From Talpa occidentalis (Eukaryota > Chordata > Mammalia > Eulipotyphla > Talpidae), in NCBI RefSeq assembly GCF_014898055.3, contig NW_023605083.1, forward strand, positions 89,559,721-89,623,720: a DNA stretch of 64,000 nt, read 5' to 3'. Positions within the stretch are counted from its first letter, which is position 1; every line of letters begins with the position of its first letter. A program made the position numbers and the translations under genes. The notes beneath the pieces are model-generated. The model ran no database searches. It saw nothing but the letters and a program-made list of their open reading frames with translations, and was not told where the DNA came from. This document shows positions 11,290 to 23,028 of this stretch, in pieces.

Positions 11290-11480
11290 AATACCAGCAG
11301 TGATAGCCGGTGTGCACAGAGAGCTTGCTGTGTGTCTGGCGGCACACTCAGCACTTTACATGCATCTTACACTGGCCCTGAACAAAAAGCTTTTGAGGTG
11401 CACACACCACTATGTTTATTTACGAAAGAGAAAATAAGCTCCTGAAGGTGGTTGCTTAAGCTCACATAGGTTGGAAGTGA
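11290..11480 (+). repeat. MIR relic
   Basis: Contains 'cactcagcactttacatgca', a 'tgtttatttacgaaagagaa' segment (equivalent to the MIR 'ccattttacagatgag' region) and 'gcttaagctcacataggt', in MIR order. Confidence 0.55.
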
Positions 11481-11484
11481 TAGA

Positions 11485-12590
11485 GCCAAAATATGAGCCA
11501 GTGGAGCAGTGGATGTCCCCAGGACAATCCTCTGTGGAGGATCCAGGTACCTGAAATTCACCATTTGGTAACGAGGTATTTGCCTTTTGAACACAGTCTG
11601 TCCTCCAAATTAGATGAACCTTAAATATGAAACAGACTGACACTGCTTTAGCATACCTCATATGAAGTTAGGAGGAAATACTATGCTTGAAATATAGAAT
11701 AAATGTAATTGAAATGATACTGGGATACTTGTGCCCCAAAGCCCTGCCACTGGATGCCTGGCTCTTCTCATAAGGAAGTAGAGTTAGTAGAGTCAGGAAC
11801 AGCTCTCTGGCTTGGCTGACCTGTGGCCTTGCCAAGTCCCTCAGCTGGGGTGCTGGCCACCTGGTGGGAGAGGAGGCCTTTCTGCTCAGTGACCAGGTGG
11901 GTGGCCACAGATGGGGCTGGAGTTGGAGGCTGGTAGCCAAGGGACAGACCCCAACTCCTCCATTCCCCTATTCAAGTACTATCAAGGAGATTTAGTGACT
12001 TCTTGGGGGGTGCCCATTAGCAGGTTGACAGTTTCTCCCCCTCTCTGCTGTTTCCAGGTTCCAGTGAGCCTGCAAAGTTGGGGGACGGATTACGATCCTT
12101 TACTGGGCTAGGGGATCTTTGCCTTTTCTTCTTGCTGGACTTAGATAGGAGGGGATTAAAGCTTATTAGCCTGTTTTGCATGTCAAGAGTCATTCATCTG
12201 AAGCAAAAAGAAGCTGTTCTTAGTACTAGCTCAAAACTAGAAAAGTTCATTTGTAATCAGTTAATATTCCCCAGCACCTGTTTCTTTGCCCTTGCCAGAT
12301 GTTCCTTGCCTTCCCTGTCCAAGAACCTTCTTCAATTTAGCCATATATTTTCCAGAAGTTTGCATGCAGTAGACTCCTGTTGAGACCTTGGCAACATAGA
12401 GATGAAACAGGCACAGCCCCTGTGTTAAGAAGAATTTCATAGGTCAGTGGGAGAGCCGATCACACACACACTCCTGGCCCCAGTAGAAGCTGGACAGTAG
12501 TAAGTATAACAGCTACAGCAGAATTCTCTAGGGGGCCTCTGACCCTGTCAGTCCTGAAAGTGGACAAATGATGCCCTATTAGTTCTGGAA
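11485..12590. other. Unassigned sequence
   Basis: No repeat or gene recognised. Short frames in several phases have no motifs. Confidence 0.4.
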
Positions 12591-12599
12591 GGTGTCATA

Positions 12600-12965
12600 G
12601 AAAAATCAACATGAGGTCCAGCCTTGAAAGACGAGAAAGACATGAACCAAGCAGAGATGCAGGAGGACACACACCAGGGAAGTGAAGAGGTTGCTGAGGT
12701 GGGGAGTGCATGCCCCCTTCAGAGAATGGAGCCTGGGAAGAGGGATGTCAAGTTTAAGAGAGCAGGGAAGAGAGGGGAGAGATGGAACCCTAAAGACAGG
12801 ACCCGAAGGGTGGGTGCCTCTAATGCTTCTCCAAGGACGTGGGGCATATTCTCCACATGCTTTTAAGCAAGAAAGCAAAATGATCTGGTCTTTTCAGAAA
12901 GAGCCCACTTGTGTCAGTTTAGAGAATGGATTTTAGGGGAAGGGAGCAGAGGCAGAAAAAAGATC
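12600..12965 (-). repeat. L2-like LINE relic
   Basis: On the plus strand the order 'ggtccagccttgaaagacga', a purine-rich part, 'gcatgcttttaagcaagaaa'-type text and 'aaatgatctggtc' is the reverse complement of the L2 3' region. Non-coding. Confidence 0.6.
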
Positions 12966-14010
12966 TATAAATCAGCAAATAACCTCAGGCAATATCGTTT
13001 TAGTCTTAGGTGATAATGACATGTTTTGTGACATAGACTTTCTACTGTCTCCCACAAAAGATACCCTAAAAATTCTTTCAATTATGTGATCATAGACAGA
13101 ACGCTTTCTGAATCTTCCTTTGAAATACAGCTCACACTGCTGAGCTGGAGCATCAAATCACAATCTCAATAGTTGATTTTGTATGATGTAATTTTTAGAA
13201 ACCAGCTGTTTTGAGATGTAGGTTGAATATACCTACGTACCTGTCCTCCCCTCCCAATCTCATTAATATGATGGAAGAAAAATAAATATAAGAATAAGCT
13301 CATAGTTGCATTGGGGAAAAGGAAGAATACTATTGAGAAAAGATAACAGTTGTAACCTTATACAGCAAAAAGTCAAAATATATAAAGAAAAAACAGCTTT
13401 CAGAAAAATGAGAACACAAACTACTAACATTCAGTACTAATGGGTACATTAGCATTCATCTATAAATTATCTTATCAAGTATGCAAAAAACAGAGAACTC
13501 CATCACAATTATAATTAACAAATATGATTTGATAGATATGTATAGGATTTCATAACCTACAAAGTATTGTGTATTTACAAGGACTGACCAGAGCCATACT
13601 ACAAAAAAAAAAAGAGAAAATTACAAAAATTAGGATGCTAATGAGATAACCATATTATAATAAGCAAGAACTATTTAACAGAAGAGAAATATCAAAAGCT
13701 AATCATAAAGAAAAAATTCAAAATATCTGTTCAAAGATAAATAAAATAAAAATTACAGATCATTAAAAAATAAAGATTAAAGACACAAAGGTCACTACAT
13801 ATAAGATTCCTTGGGAAAGGGACCTAAATCCAACTAAAGAAAACTGATTATCTAAAATACTCTGATTGTGAAACAAGAGAAAATTAAAACACTATCTATT
13901 AATAAGTTAGCTGGTAACTTATGGGATTTCAAAAAAAATATATATAAAGCGAAAGATTTAATCTTTGTAACTTAAAGCAAAAAGATTGAATTAGAAAGAA
14001 AAATTTATGG
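12966..14010. other. AT-rich sequence, probably decayed LINE
   Basis: A-rich throughout and adjoining an L1 ORF2 relic. I could not match it to a definite L1 region. Confidence 0.35.
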
Positions 14011-14014
14011 AACT

Positions 14015-14735
14015 GAACAAACTAAAAACTGATTATTTTAAAATTCTGATAAAAGGGACAAATACCTGGCTAGCCTGCAAACAATAAAAAAGAAGAGAGA
14101 CAAATACTCAATATTTTTTTAAAGCAAATAGAGATAGGAAAGAGATTTAAGATTATTAGGAAATACTAACCACAGTGTTGTCATTGTACATTTGAAATAA
14201 TAATTTTCCTAGGAAATACAAATTTCAAACTTGATTCTGGGTGAGACAAGAATATGAGAGATCAGAGAAGCAAAGAAACTGATTAGATTGTTAAAAAAAA
14301 AAAAAAAAAAAAAAAACACCACCAAAACAGGCTACAAAGTCAAAGGCCTTCTGGGATTGCCTGTAAAACATTCAAGAATGAATGTATCATGTTCACTTAA
14401 ACTGTTCTGTAGCATATGGGAAAATGGAGGTCCTCTCAAACCACTCAAAGAGGTGAATCTTGAAATTGACAGCATGCAAAAACACTGTGCATACACACAC
14501 ACACATAAACACATACACACATGCCAAGAATCTATAAATAAATTAAGTTATGAATACAGATGCAGCAATTCTAAATAAAATATTAGCAAATTAAATTTAG
14601 TAGTGCATTAAAAGAAGATTTCAGCATGTACAGGATTTATTCTAGCAATGCAAGGGTAGTTCAACATTAGCAAAATTATTAACATAATTTACTATAATAA
14701 GTCACAAAAAGATCTAAGAGATTTCTGTTTTCAGA
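14015..14735 (+). mobile_element. L1 ORF2 relic, reverse-transcriptase start region
   Basis: 14555-14700 matches the L1 ORF2 region just before the RT core: 'attctaaataaaatattagc', 'agcaatgcaagggtagttca' and 'acattagcaaaattatta'. 14015-14110 resembles the ORF2 'acaaacctggctagcc' linker. Many stops and an A-run of about 26 at 14291-14316 mean it is dead. A (CA)-rich tract lies at 14494-14520. Confidence 0.6.
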
Positions 14736-15180
14736 AAGATGGAATTGTACTTTTACCTATTCCTCCTGCTAGGTACATTAAAATCCCTGATACTATTTGT
14801 AAAAATAGCCATAAGTAGACTCCAGAAATTGGAGTGGTACATCTTAGGGCAAGGATTGTCAGCTGTCACCAGTCTCTTCCTGAGAACCTTCAGAAGAAAT
14901 CAATCCCGCTGACACCCTTTCGGACTTCTAATGTCCACAACTGTGAGAGATGAAAGTTCAGTTCTGGTATCTGCCCAGTTTGTGGTACTTGCTTACAGAG
15001 ACCCTAGGAAACTCATAAAGACAGCAACATTGATATGATAGAGATGTGAGAATTATCTGATTCATTTTAAATTAATGATTATTAAAAAATCAGCAAGAAA
15101 TTACAAACATGGTGGAAAACACTGAAAACCAACAACATAACAAAAAGTCCCAGCAAAGAAACAGAAACCCACAAATAACA
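14736..15180. other. Unassigned, probably 5' part of an old L1
   Basis: Lies directly upstream of an L1 5' region/ORF1 relic and has similar composition. No distinctive match. Confidence 0.35.
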
Positions 15181-15275
15181 AATTGAAGATAAAATGAAGA
15201 ACCAAATAGAAATTATAGAATTAAAAACATATTAACCAAAATAAGACTCTATCAACGGGCAAAATGGAAGGGACA

Positions 15276-15544
15276 GGGGCCTCCCCTGGTGGTGCAGGTG
15301 GTTAAGTGCAGCGCTGTGAAGCTGTCCGCAGCCTCTGCAGGGCAGGTTCGATCCAGGCTGGCCAGGGAGAAATCCATATGGCACAGCAGACCTCTCCTGT
15401 CTCACCCACTGCTCTCCTCAGCTGTGTATTTCGTCAGGCTGCCTGTTATGTTCCCTGCTCTATCTCTGGTGAATCCTCTCCCCCTCCTGCACATCTGGCC
15501 TGTACCCCGGTTCTTGCATAAATAAATAAATCTTTAAAAAAAAA
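15276..15544 (+). mobile_element. SINE (full-length T+ type), 5' part of composite
   Basis: Starts GGGGCCTCCCCTGGTGGTGC, has a B-box-like GTTCGATCC and ends in AATAAATAAATCTTT plus A-run. It is the upstream half of a composite insertion whose single target duplication AAAATGGAAGGGACA lies at 15261-15275 and 15868-15882. Confidence 0.92.
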
Positions 15545-15568
15545 TGAGTGGGTTAAAAAGCTGTGGCA

Positions 15569-15832
15569 GGGCCTCCCTGGTGGCACAGCGGATAGAGCGC
15601 AGCACTGTGAAGCTGTCTGCAGCCTCTGCAGTGCGGGTTTGATCCCGGCCAACCAGAGAGACACCCACATGGTGCAACAGACCTCTCCTGTATCACCCCC
15701 TTCTCCCCTCAGCAGTGTATTTCAGTCAGTCTGCCTGTACTGTTTCCCACTCTGTCTATGGTGAATCCTCTCACCCTCCTGCACATCTGGCCTATACCTT
15801 GGTTCTTGTATAAATAAATCTTTAAAAAAAAA
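15569..15832 (+). mobile_element. SINE (full-length), inside composite
   Basis: Second full-length copy of the same family, separated from the first by 24 bp and followed by about 28 bp of unique sequence and an A-run before the outer target duplication. It has no target duplication of its own that I can see. Confidence 0.9.
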
Positions 15833-16178
15833 TTCTGGAGGAAAGTAGCAAATATGGATGTTTAAAAAAAATGGAAGGGACATAAGAAAGAATCAGTAGA
15901 CTCGAATATAGAACAATAGACCTTACTCAATCTGGACAATAAAGATAAAATAGGCTGAAAAAACCCACAACTAACAGCAGCTCAGCAATTTGTAGAACTA
16001 TGATAAAAGGTCTAACACTCATGTCATCAGAGTCTTAGAAAAACCAGATTAACAGGGGCGGGCTCAAAGTCACTCAAAAAATGACTGAAAAGTTCCCAAA
16101 TTTAGCAGAAGACATAAACCTACAGATTAGAGAAGTTCAGTAAATTCCAAATAGGATAAACCTAAAGAAATCCATACT

Positions 16179-16439
16179 GGGCCTCCCTGGTGGCGCAGGT
16201 GGTTGAGCACCTCACTGTGAAGCTGTCTGCAGCCTCTGCAGTGAGGGTTCAATCCTGGCTGGCCGGAAAGAATCCCACATGGTGCAGCAGACCTCTCCTG
16301 TCTCTCCCGCTGCTCCCCTCAGCAGTGTATTTCATCAGTCTGCCTGTTCTGCTTCCCACTCTGTCTCTGGTGAATCCTCTCACCCTCCCATGCATCTGGT
16401 CTGTATTCTTGTATAAATAAATAAATCTTAAAAAAAAAA
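16179..16439 (+). mobile_element. SINE (full-length T+ type)
   Basis: Starts GGGCCTCCCTGGTGGCGCAG and ends AATAAATAAATCTT plus A-run. Perfect target duplication AAAGAAATCCATAC at 16164-16177 and 16440-16453. Inserted in the L1 ORF1 relic. Confidence 0.95.
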
Positions 16440-17239
16440 AAAGAAATCCATACCAAGGCACATTATGGTTAAACTTCTGAAAACAAAAGACATGTAAAAA
16501 GTCTTGAAAGTAACAAGATTAGAAACAACACCTGACTTATAGGGGGACACAATTTGAAGGACATCAGAGTTTTCAACAGAAACTATGGAGAAGAGAGGCA
16601 ATGGTATAGCTTATTTCAAGTGCTGAAAGAAAAGAACTGTCAACCCAGAATCTAAGTCTCTGAAAATATCATTCAGGAATGAAAAGGAAATCAAGACACC
16701 TCACTTAAAGGAAAACTAGAAGAATTTATTGCCCATAGTCTTACCCTAAAAGAATGTCTTAAAGAAATTCTTTAAACATAAACCAAACAATAACAACGGA
16801 TCTGGGAACATTAAGAAAGAAGAGAGAAAACAGCAAGCAAAATAAGATTTTTTTCTCAAGTTTTTAAAATTATATTTGACAATTGAAGTAAAAATTGTAA
16901 CACTTTATGTGGTTCTAAATGTATGCAGAGGAAACATTTAAGATAATTATATTATGGATGTAAAGAGAGCTAAGTTTCTACATTTTCCTTGAACTGGTAA
17001 AATGACATCAGTAGACTGTGATATAAGTTATGCATATATAATGTAATACCTAGAGAACCACATAAAAAAAAAACTATACAAAAACATATACTCAAAGCAC
17101 CATATAAAGAAACACTATAAAATGAAAATGGAATTCCAAAAATTGTGCAAGCAACCCATAGGAACACAGGAAAAAAAAAACAAAACAAAAAGATAAAATG
17201 ACAGAGGCCAACAAAGTAGATTTTAACACATGGCGTACT

Positions 17240-18495
17240 ATATACTATCTTTAAGAAACTCACTTCAAACATAATAATATAGGCTGGTTGAAAGTGAAAT
17301 GATGGAAAAGATGTATCATGAATTAATCAATAGAAAACAAGAATGGTCATATTAATAAGATATAAAGTAGACTTCAGAGCAAAGAAAATTATGAGAAGCA
17401 GAGAGAAACATTATGTAAGGATAAAAGGATCAATTCTAAGTGTGTAAGCACAATACATCAATCTTGCAAAAGATGTGAAGCAAAACTGATAGAACTGAAA
17501 GAAGAATAGATAAGTACAAGTATTTGACTATTTGAATACTGTTCTTTCAAGAACTGATAGAACAACTAGATAGAAAATTAGTATGACAAAGGAAGAACAG
17601 AACACTAAATGACAGGATCTAATCAATATTACATAACTTACCCTGCCCAAAAAAAAAAAAAAGGAAAAAAGAAATACACATTCCTTTAAAATCACCCTGG
17701 AAATTATACCAACATTTACCCTGGGTCATAAAACAAACCTCAATGAATTTAAAAGAAATGAAGTCACATAAGGTGTATTGCCTGGCTATAGTAGACTCAA
17801 AATAGAAATCACTGTCAAAATAAAATTTATAAAAAAAAAAAAGAAATCACTGTCAAAAAATACAAGTAAATCTAGAAAAACATTAGAAAGTCAAACAAAA
17901 TACTCCTAAATAACCCAGGGTTAAAGTCATCTCAAGAGAAATAAAAACTAGATATTGAACCAAGTGAAGATGAAAATACAACATCTCAAATTTTGAGGGA
18001 CACAGCTCAAACAGGGTTGAGCAGAAAAGTTACATCACTAAATGTATACACTGGAAAGAAAGAGGAAAGGTCTGAAATCAATAATCTAAGTCTCTGCCCT
18101 CAGTCAAGAAAAAGAATAGCAAAACGAACAGTAGGAGGAAGAAAATAGCAAATATAAGTACCAAAAAAAATCAATGGATCGAAAACAGAAAAACTAAGAT
18201 AGCAAATGAAACCAAGAGCTGATTCTTTGAAAAACTCAATAAAATTGACAAGTCTGTAGCAACATTAACCAAAAAATAGCAACATTAACCACAAATCAGC
18301 AATGCAGACATGGAAAGGATAAGAAGGAAATACAATGAACAATTGTATAGACATAAATTTGACAGCAAGGATGAAGTGAACCAAGGTTTTACAAATAACT
18401 AAGATAACAAAAAAACAGGCAAAGGCCAAAATGAGAAAAATATAGAGAAAAATAAATGCATGTGGCTTATAAATATGTAAAAACATTTTCTCACT
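17240..18495 (+). mobile_element. L1M-like LINE ORF2 5' half relic (endonuclease region)
   Basis: Follows L1 ORF2 from the endonuclease domain on: 'aaagtagacttcagagcaaa', 'gaagcaaaactgatagaact', 'tttaccctgggtcataaaac', 'ctaaataacccagggttaaa', 'gaaaggtctgaaatcaataa' and 'accaagagctgattctttga'. Frameshifts and stops throughout. It continues the ORF1 relic upstream and forms one old element. A 15-bp local repeat 'tagcaacattaacca' occurs twice at 18257-18291. Confidence 0.8.
17821..17841 (+). mobile_element. Micro-insertion: extreme 5'-truncated retroelement tail
   Basis: A 21-bp A-rich piece (TAAAATTTAT followed by 11 A) is flanked by a 17-bp direct repeat starting AGAAATCACTGTCAAAA at 17804-17820 and 17842-17858. 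This is what an L1-machinery insertion with almost complete 5' truncation leaves. Confidence 0.75.
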
Positions 18496-19000
18496 CATAA
18501 TTTAAAATTGTAAGCCAGATGCCATTTCACCTATCAAATTGGCAAAGTTTTAAGATTTTAAAAAGATAACAGTTTTGGCACAAGTGTAGGAAAACATGCG
18601 TTCTCATAGATTACTGGTGCTCAGTCTCTTTAGAGAAAGTTGTTAGGGTCTCAGAATTTTAAGTGTATATACCCCAGAGCCTCTTCTAGATATGTATGTT
18701 CACAGATTTTTGCAGGATAAAATCTACTACAAAAGTGGTAGTTGATAAGAAATTATTTTAATACCCATAAAGAAAGCATAGACTAAATCAGTGGAATACT
18801 CTGAAGTCATGAAAAATAAAGTAACATGAGGTAGTGAAGACTCTACCAGAAGTGTAATTAAATAAAAAATTCAAGGTATCAAGCATATAATTTTTTCAAA
18901 TGGATATTAGAGAATAGTTGTCTATGCTCATCTGTATGTACATTCCTCTGGAGAAAGAAGATACAGAATGACCGATACTTGTATGAGAATTTAAGCCTTA
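18496..19000 (+). repeat. Probable old L1 3' UTR relic
   Basis: 'caaattggcaaagttttaag', 'ataacagttttggcacaagt' and 'gtggaatactctgaagtcat' resemble old L1M 3' UTR text. Weak match. Confidence 0.4.
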
Positions 19001-20375
19001 ATAATGCTGGTAAAATATTCCCCTGTAGGTTTTTTAGTTACATGACAAGTACATGCTCAGCTGGGACTGAGGAGGGTGCTGAGTGGGGTAAGGGAGCCTG
19101 GGAAGAAGCCGTGATCACCCCCTAGGGGTGAGGGAAATGTGCCCCTGTTTTGACCACAGAAGGAAGAAACCTCAGACTGTGGTCCAGCTGAGGACTCATC
19201 CTGTAGCCAGAAGCAAGCTCGCTGTGTGACCTGTGGGCAGAGAAACAGTGCCATCCACCTGGTAAAAGAATCATTTTGTACAAATCATCTGGGTACAACA
19301 GAATCTCCCTGGCTTTTCCACAGTGTTGCTGAGGGAAAATGTGATCAGGAAGGCAGCTATACAGACGGCAGCAGAGGGCAGCAGGAGATGGGCTACTTCG
19401 GTCCCCAGCAGGGAGGCTGCTGCTTTTAACAGCTGGAAAACTGTGACCTTCAGGCCAAATCTTTGAGCTAAGAATGACTTTTACATTTTTAAGGGATTAT
19501 TAAAAAGAGAAAAGAATACGTGGCCTCATATGTGCTCCCCAAAGTCCTTTTAATTTACTTTGACCCTTTTCATAAAAATGGTCACTGCCCCATTGTCTAA
19601 AGCAAAAGACTAGGACTTCAATCACTACTCACAGATTTAGGTATGAAGAAGTATATAGCATAGTTTATTTATAATTTTATTTTATTTCAAGTTCCTTTCC
19701 CTCACTTCTGCTTTCTGAGGTTGCGCTTCCCAGTAACACAGAAGCTTTTGTCTCATGGGCTTTTTTTTAGGAGATGTAGACTAAGGGATTTGCTCATTAG
19801 ATTCCATCTCAAGAATTTGAACAGAGACGTGTGGAGCAAGGTTGCCACTTGGTGATGGAGGCTGCAGATGAAAGTGCCTGTGGTGCTGGACTGAAGTTGG
19901 GGGTGCAGGAGCCAAGAGTGGGCACAGAGTCTACAAAGAGAAAGAACAGAATAGAGGCACAGAGAGCACACCTGCTTTGAGCAAGAGTGAGAGAGAACAG
20001 GGAACCCTCTTATATCCTCACCTTAAATCCCTTTCCTTTAGTTTGCTTAAGTGGGGCTCTATTTCTTGCAAGAACAACAAAAAAGCCCCTACTGAAACAT
20101 CTTCAAAGACCCTAATATCCCACAGAACTCATACAGACTGATTTCGCTCTACTCAAAGAACATTTTAACAATTAGTGTAGTTCTCTCATGGAATGAACAA
20201 TGAACTCCTCCTCTCGCATTTGGGGTAATTCCAGAAAGAAGCAGACAGCAAATCTTCCATCAGAAATACGATGAAAGGTGTGTTCTCACCCTTGATGACT
20301 GGGGGGAGCAGTTTAGGTGACCTCTACTTCTCTTCCCTCTACTGACTCTGAACTCCCATGATTTCTGGACTTATT
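19001..20375. other. Unassigned sequence
   Basis: No repeat or gene recognised. Composition is less AT-rich than the preceding L1 block. Confidence 0.4.
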
Positions 20376-20379
20376 TCAG

Positions 20380-20560
20380 AAAAACTGAGTTCTTTGTCCT
20401 GATTCTCTGGTCAACTTTCTGTATGCCCCTAAGCAAGTCCCTTTCTGCAATCTAGGTCTTATATTTCTCATCTATACGGAATGAGGTTTTATATAATGCT
20501 TGTGAAGTATTTGTAAAACATGATATTCATATGATGGATAGTCCAAGTAATATTAGTAGG
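20380..20560 (+). repeat. MIR relic
   Basis: 'gcccctaagcaagtcccttt', 'cttatatttctcatctatac' and 'ggaatgaggttttatataat' follow the MIR core order. Confidence 0.5.
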
Positions 20561-21170
20561 TATAAAGACATGGAAGTACATGAAGAATAAAATAAAGACT
20601 TACATTTGAGTTCAGCAATCTGGCTGTGTTAGCACAGGATGCAAAGAAGATATGCTACATCAATAAACAAAGAAAAGAACTCAGGAAAAATAAATTAAAT
20701 TTTATTTCATTGAACTAGCTCTGTGGCGTGTCATCTTGGTCATATCAATAGAAGCATGGAATCCAGAAAATGGGAGGTGACCATGTCAACTTCTTTTAAA
20801 CTATGCCATACTTACCTGGAGTAAAGTCACACTCTCAAAAGGAACTTATTAAAAACTGTATGTGACCAAACTAGGGTGAATAAAGGTAAATAAATGAGCA
20901 GAGTACACTGCATTGGAAACATTTGGAGGGATTAAGCGTACTCCTCAAGAAGGGAAAACAGGAGAACAATTTTAAGGCAATTTCAAGGGTTATTGTGGGT
21001 CAAAAGTAAACTTTCATGTGATGCATTATCCAGATCTAGTTCATGGAACCAAATAAATGGAAGATAGTGAGAGATCAAGCACAGCTAAATCTTCTGAGCT
21101 TTCCCATACTCCTGATTTAGGCTGCTATAAAGGGGTGTGGGTAGATTCCATAGCACCTAGACAGAATTGA
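20561..21170. other. Unassigned sequence
   Basis: Nothing recognised. Confidence 0.4.
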
Positions 21171-21184
21171 TGATCATAATGGTA

Positions 21185-21350
21185 CCAACTACCCCATTTT
21201 GAGTGCTTTCTGCATACTGAGTACTGAAAGAAGCACTCGACAATTATTTCATCTTTACAGCAGCCCTAGGACACAGGTATTACCATCTCCAATTTACAGT
21301 GAAGGAAACTGAGACTCACATATTAAGCAAGTAGTTGATGGAAAATCTGG
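21185..21350 (+). repeat. MIR relic
   Basis: 'ttgagtgctttctgcatact', 'ttcatctttacagcagccct', 'acaggtattaccatctccaa' and 'ttacagtgaaggaaactgag' are diagnostic of the MIR 3' half. A second MIR-like tail is at about 21540-21600 ('aacttatccaaggtcactgg'). Confidence 0.75.
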
Positions 21351-21619
21351 TTATTAAGATTCTACCCTCTGACTCCAAAGTATATGCTTAGATGATACTG
21401 AACTTGGCAGAGGGGCCATGGAAGAGACAGACATGCCCACTGAGAACATAATAATCATGATAGCCACATATATATCCCCACACATATCACAACACCCCTC
21501 ATAGACAGTGACTATGATTATCATTTCCACCCACAAGAGGAGGAACTGAAACGTGAGATTTTAAATAACTTATCCAAGGTCACTGGTTACTGGGTGGTGG
21601 AACTGCTGCACTACCTTGC

Positions 21620-22005
21620 CCCTAGATCCATCTCAATGGCTTTTAGGTTGCAGCACCTATTGCTCCTCACCTAGGCGTGTTTGATACAGACAAACCCATT
21701 TCCCCGCAACTCACCACACACCCTGCCAAAGTCAGTTTGGCAGCTTGGCAGAGGCTAGCCATGGCCCCTGCGGTGACTGGTCTTATCTCTTCCCAGTGCC
21801 AGCCCCATCTAACAACCACACTGCTTCCCAGGAGCGGTGCACGTCATGGGCCACAGACAAGGGAGGCACCGGCCGGCTGTTCCCAAGCGCCAGCCTCTGA
21901 AGCCTCGCTCTGCTCTCCGCCACATCACTCCAGTCTCCGACAAGGGCAGCTATTTTGGGTGAGAAATGGGGCAGGCAGAAAAAATTTCATTCAAGCAATT
22001 AAAGA
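21620..22005. other. Unassigned sequence
   Basis: A plus frame of 115 codons (21677-22024) covers most of it but has no recognisable motif or homologue, and I do not call it coding. Confidence 0.35.
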
Positions 22006-22009
22006 ATCA

Positions 22010-22430
22010 CTGCATTTTTCATGATTAACTTCATGTTCACAGATTGAATGCAAAAAGCTGTTAGCAGAGCATTTCCATTTCTGTACCTGACATGAGCAAT
22101 GGGAATATTTGTTCTGCCCGGGAGGATTACACCTTCCATTAATCTCCGTTTTATTGAAAGTTTAAATAACAGACAGACACAATGTGATCAATTAGCAGTG
22201 TAATTCCAAGGAGATGTCATAGTAAAATTAAATCTCGGGCACATTCGCAGGGAAGATGCCTGCAAGTTCTCTCTAGTCTCCCTTCGCCATCACAGTGTGT
22301 ATATTTTAATTGAAAGTTTATTCTGCTATGTGCCTCGTCTACTAAATTTTAATTTAACATTGTAATGAGAAGGGTGTTTCTAAGGAGCTCTTCACAGGGA
22401 AATCGAGGAGGTTTCACAAATTAAGAGAAC
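22010..22430. promoter_or_regulatory. Candidate conserved non-coding element, homeodomain-rich
   Basis: About 420 bp free of repeats and dense in TAAT/ATTA cores: 'catgattaacttc', 'ccattaatctcc', 'gatcaattagcagtgtaatt', 'agtaaaattaaatct', 'attttaattgaaag' and 'aaattttaatttaacattg'. The near-repeat 'tattgaaagtttaaat'/'aattgaaagtttattc' occurs twice. Such sequence is typical of ultraconserved-type developmental enhancers in gene deserts. Confidence 0.4.
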
Positions 22431-22970
22431 AAGTGAATCTGCGGCACTTTCCAGGCAGCTGTGGGAAGGAGGCGACCCCTAGGCCTTCAGAGAGTATCCA
22501 GGGCAGCTTGTGGCACCTGTGGCAGCCTGGCCACAAAGTGACAGCCTGGCCACCAAAGCAGCCAGGGTCCCAAGGGACTGGCTTCTCAGGCCAGGTCATT
22601 TACAAGAGCAACAAGCCAGACACCCTAATCCTGTCTTCTGGTGTCCCTCTAGCGCCCCCTATAGACAAAACCCAATAGGAACCCAATTGGTCATGTAAAC
22701 ATGGGGTTGCACCCTCAGCTTTGCAGAATGGAGTGCACAAGGAGGTCTGAGGCAGTAACCTACCAGCACATCTCTTTGCCTTCCGATGTTTCTCCACGGA
22801 GCTTCCTCACCTATACAATGGGTTAATAGTATCCAGCTCTCAGCGCTGGAATGTGAATCTGGCAAGATAGGGACTAGGAGGCAAGGATTGTCCTTTTCCA
22901 CTGCCTCTCAGAAAGATCACAAGGGTTGTTTTCCAATAAGGAGACTCTCCGTATTGAAGGATGACCTTAA

Positions 22971-22972
<2 letters not shown>
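22431..22972. other. Unassigned sequence
   Basis: Nothing recognised. An imperfect local repetition 'cagcctggccacaaagtgacagcctggccaccaaag' (two 16-17 bp units) is at about 22523-22558. Confidence 0.4.

Positions 22973-23025
<53 letters not shown>
22973..23025. repeat. (TA)n microsatellite
   Basis: About 26 uninterrupted TA units. Confidence 0.98.

Positions 23026-23028
<3 letters not shown>

Larger units (their letters stand above)
15181..17239 (+). mobile_element. L1M-like LINE, ORF1 region (interrupted)
   Basis: Order matches old mammalian L1 ORF1 and the inter-ORF region: 'accaaatagaaattatagaa', 'aaggtctaacactcatgtca', 'aagttcccaaatttagcaga', 'acataaacctacagattaga', 'ctgaaagaaaagaactgtca' and 'atcattcaggaatgaaaagg'. 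It is split by the composite SINE insertion at 15276-15867 and by a SINE at 16179-16439. Stops in all frames. Confidence 0.75.

Noticed and set aside
15276..15360. Functional tRNA genes at SINE heads
   Set aside because: The tRNA-like parts are SINE heads with SINE bodies and target duplications and lack a proper cloverleaf.
22523..22558. CRISPR-like or satellite array from repeated 'cagcctggccac'
   Set aside because: Only two imperfect units; nothing array-like. No CRISPR is expected in this mammalian sequence.
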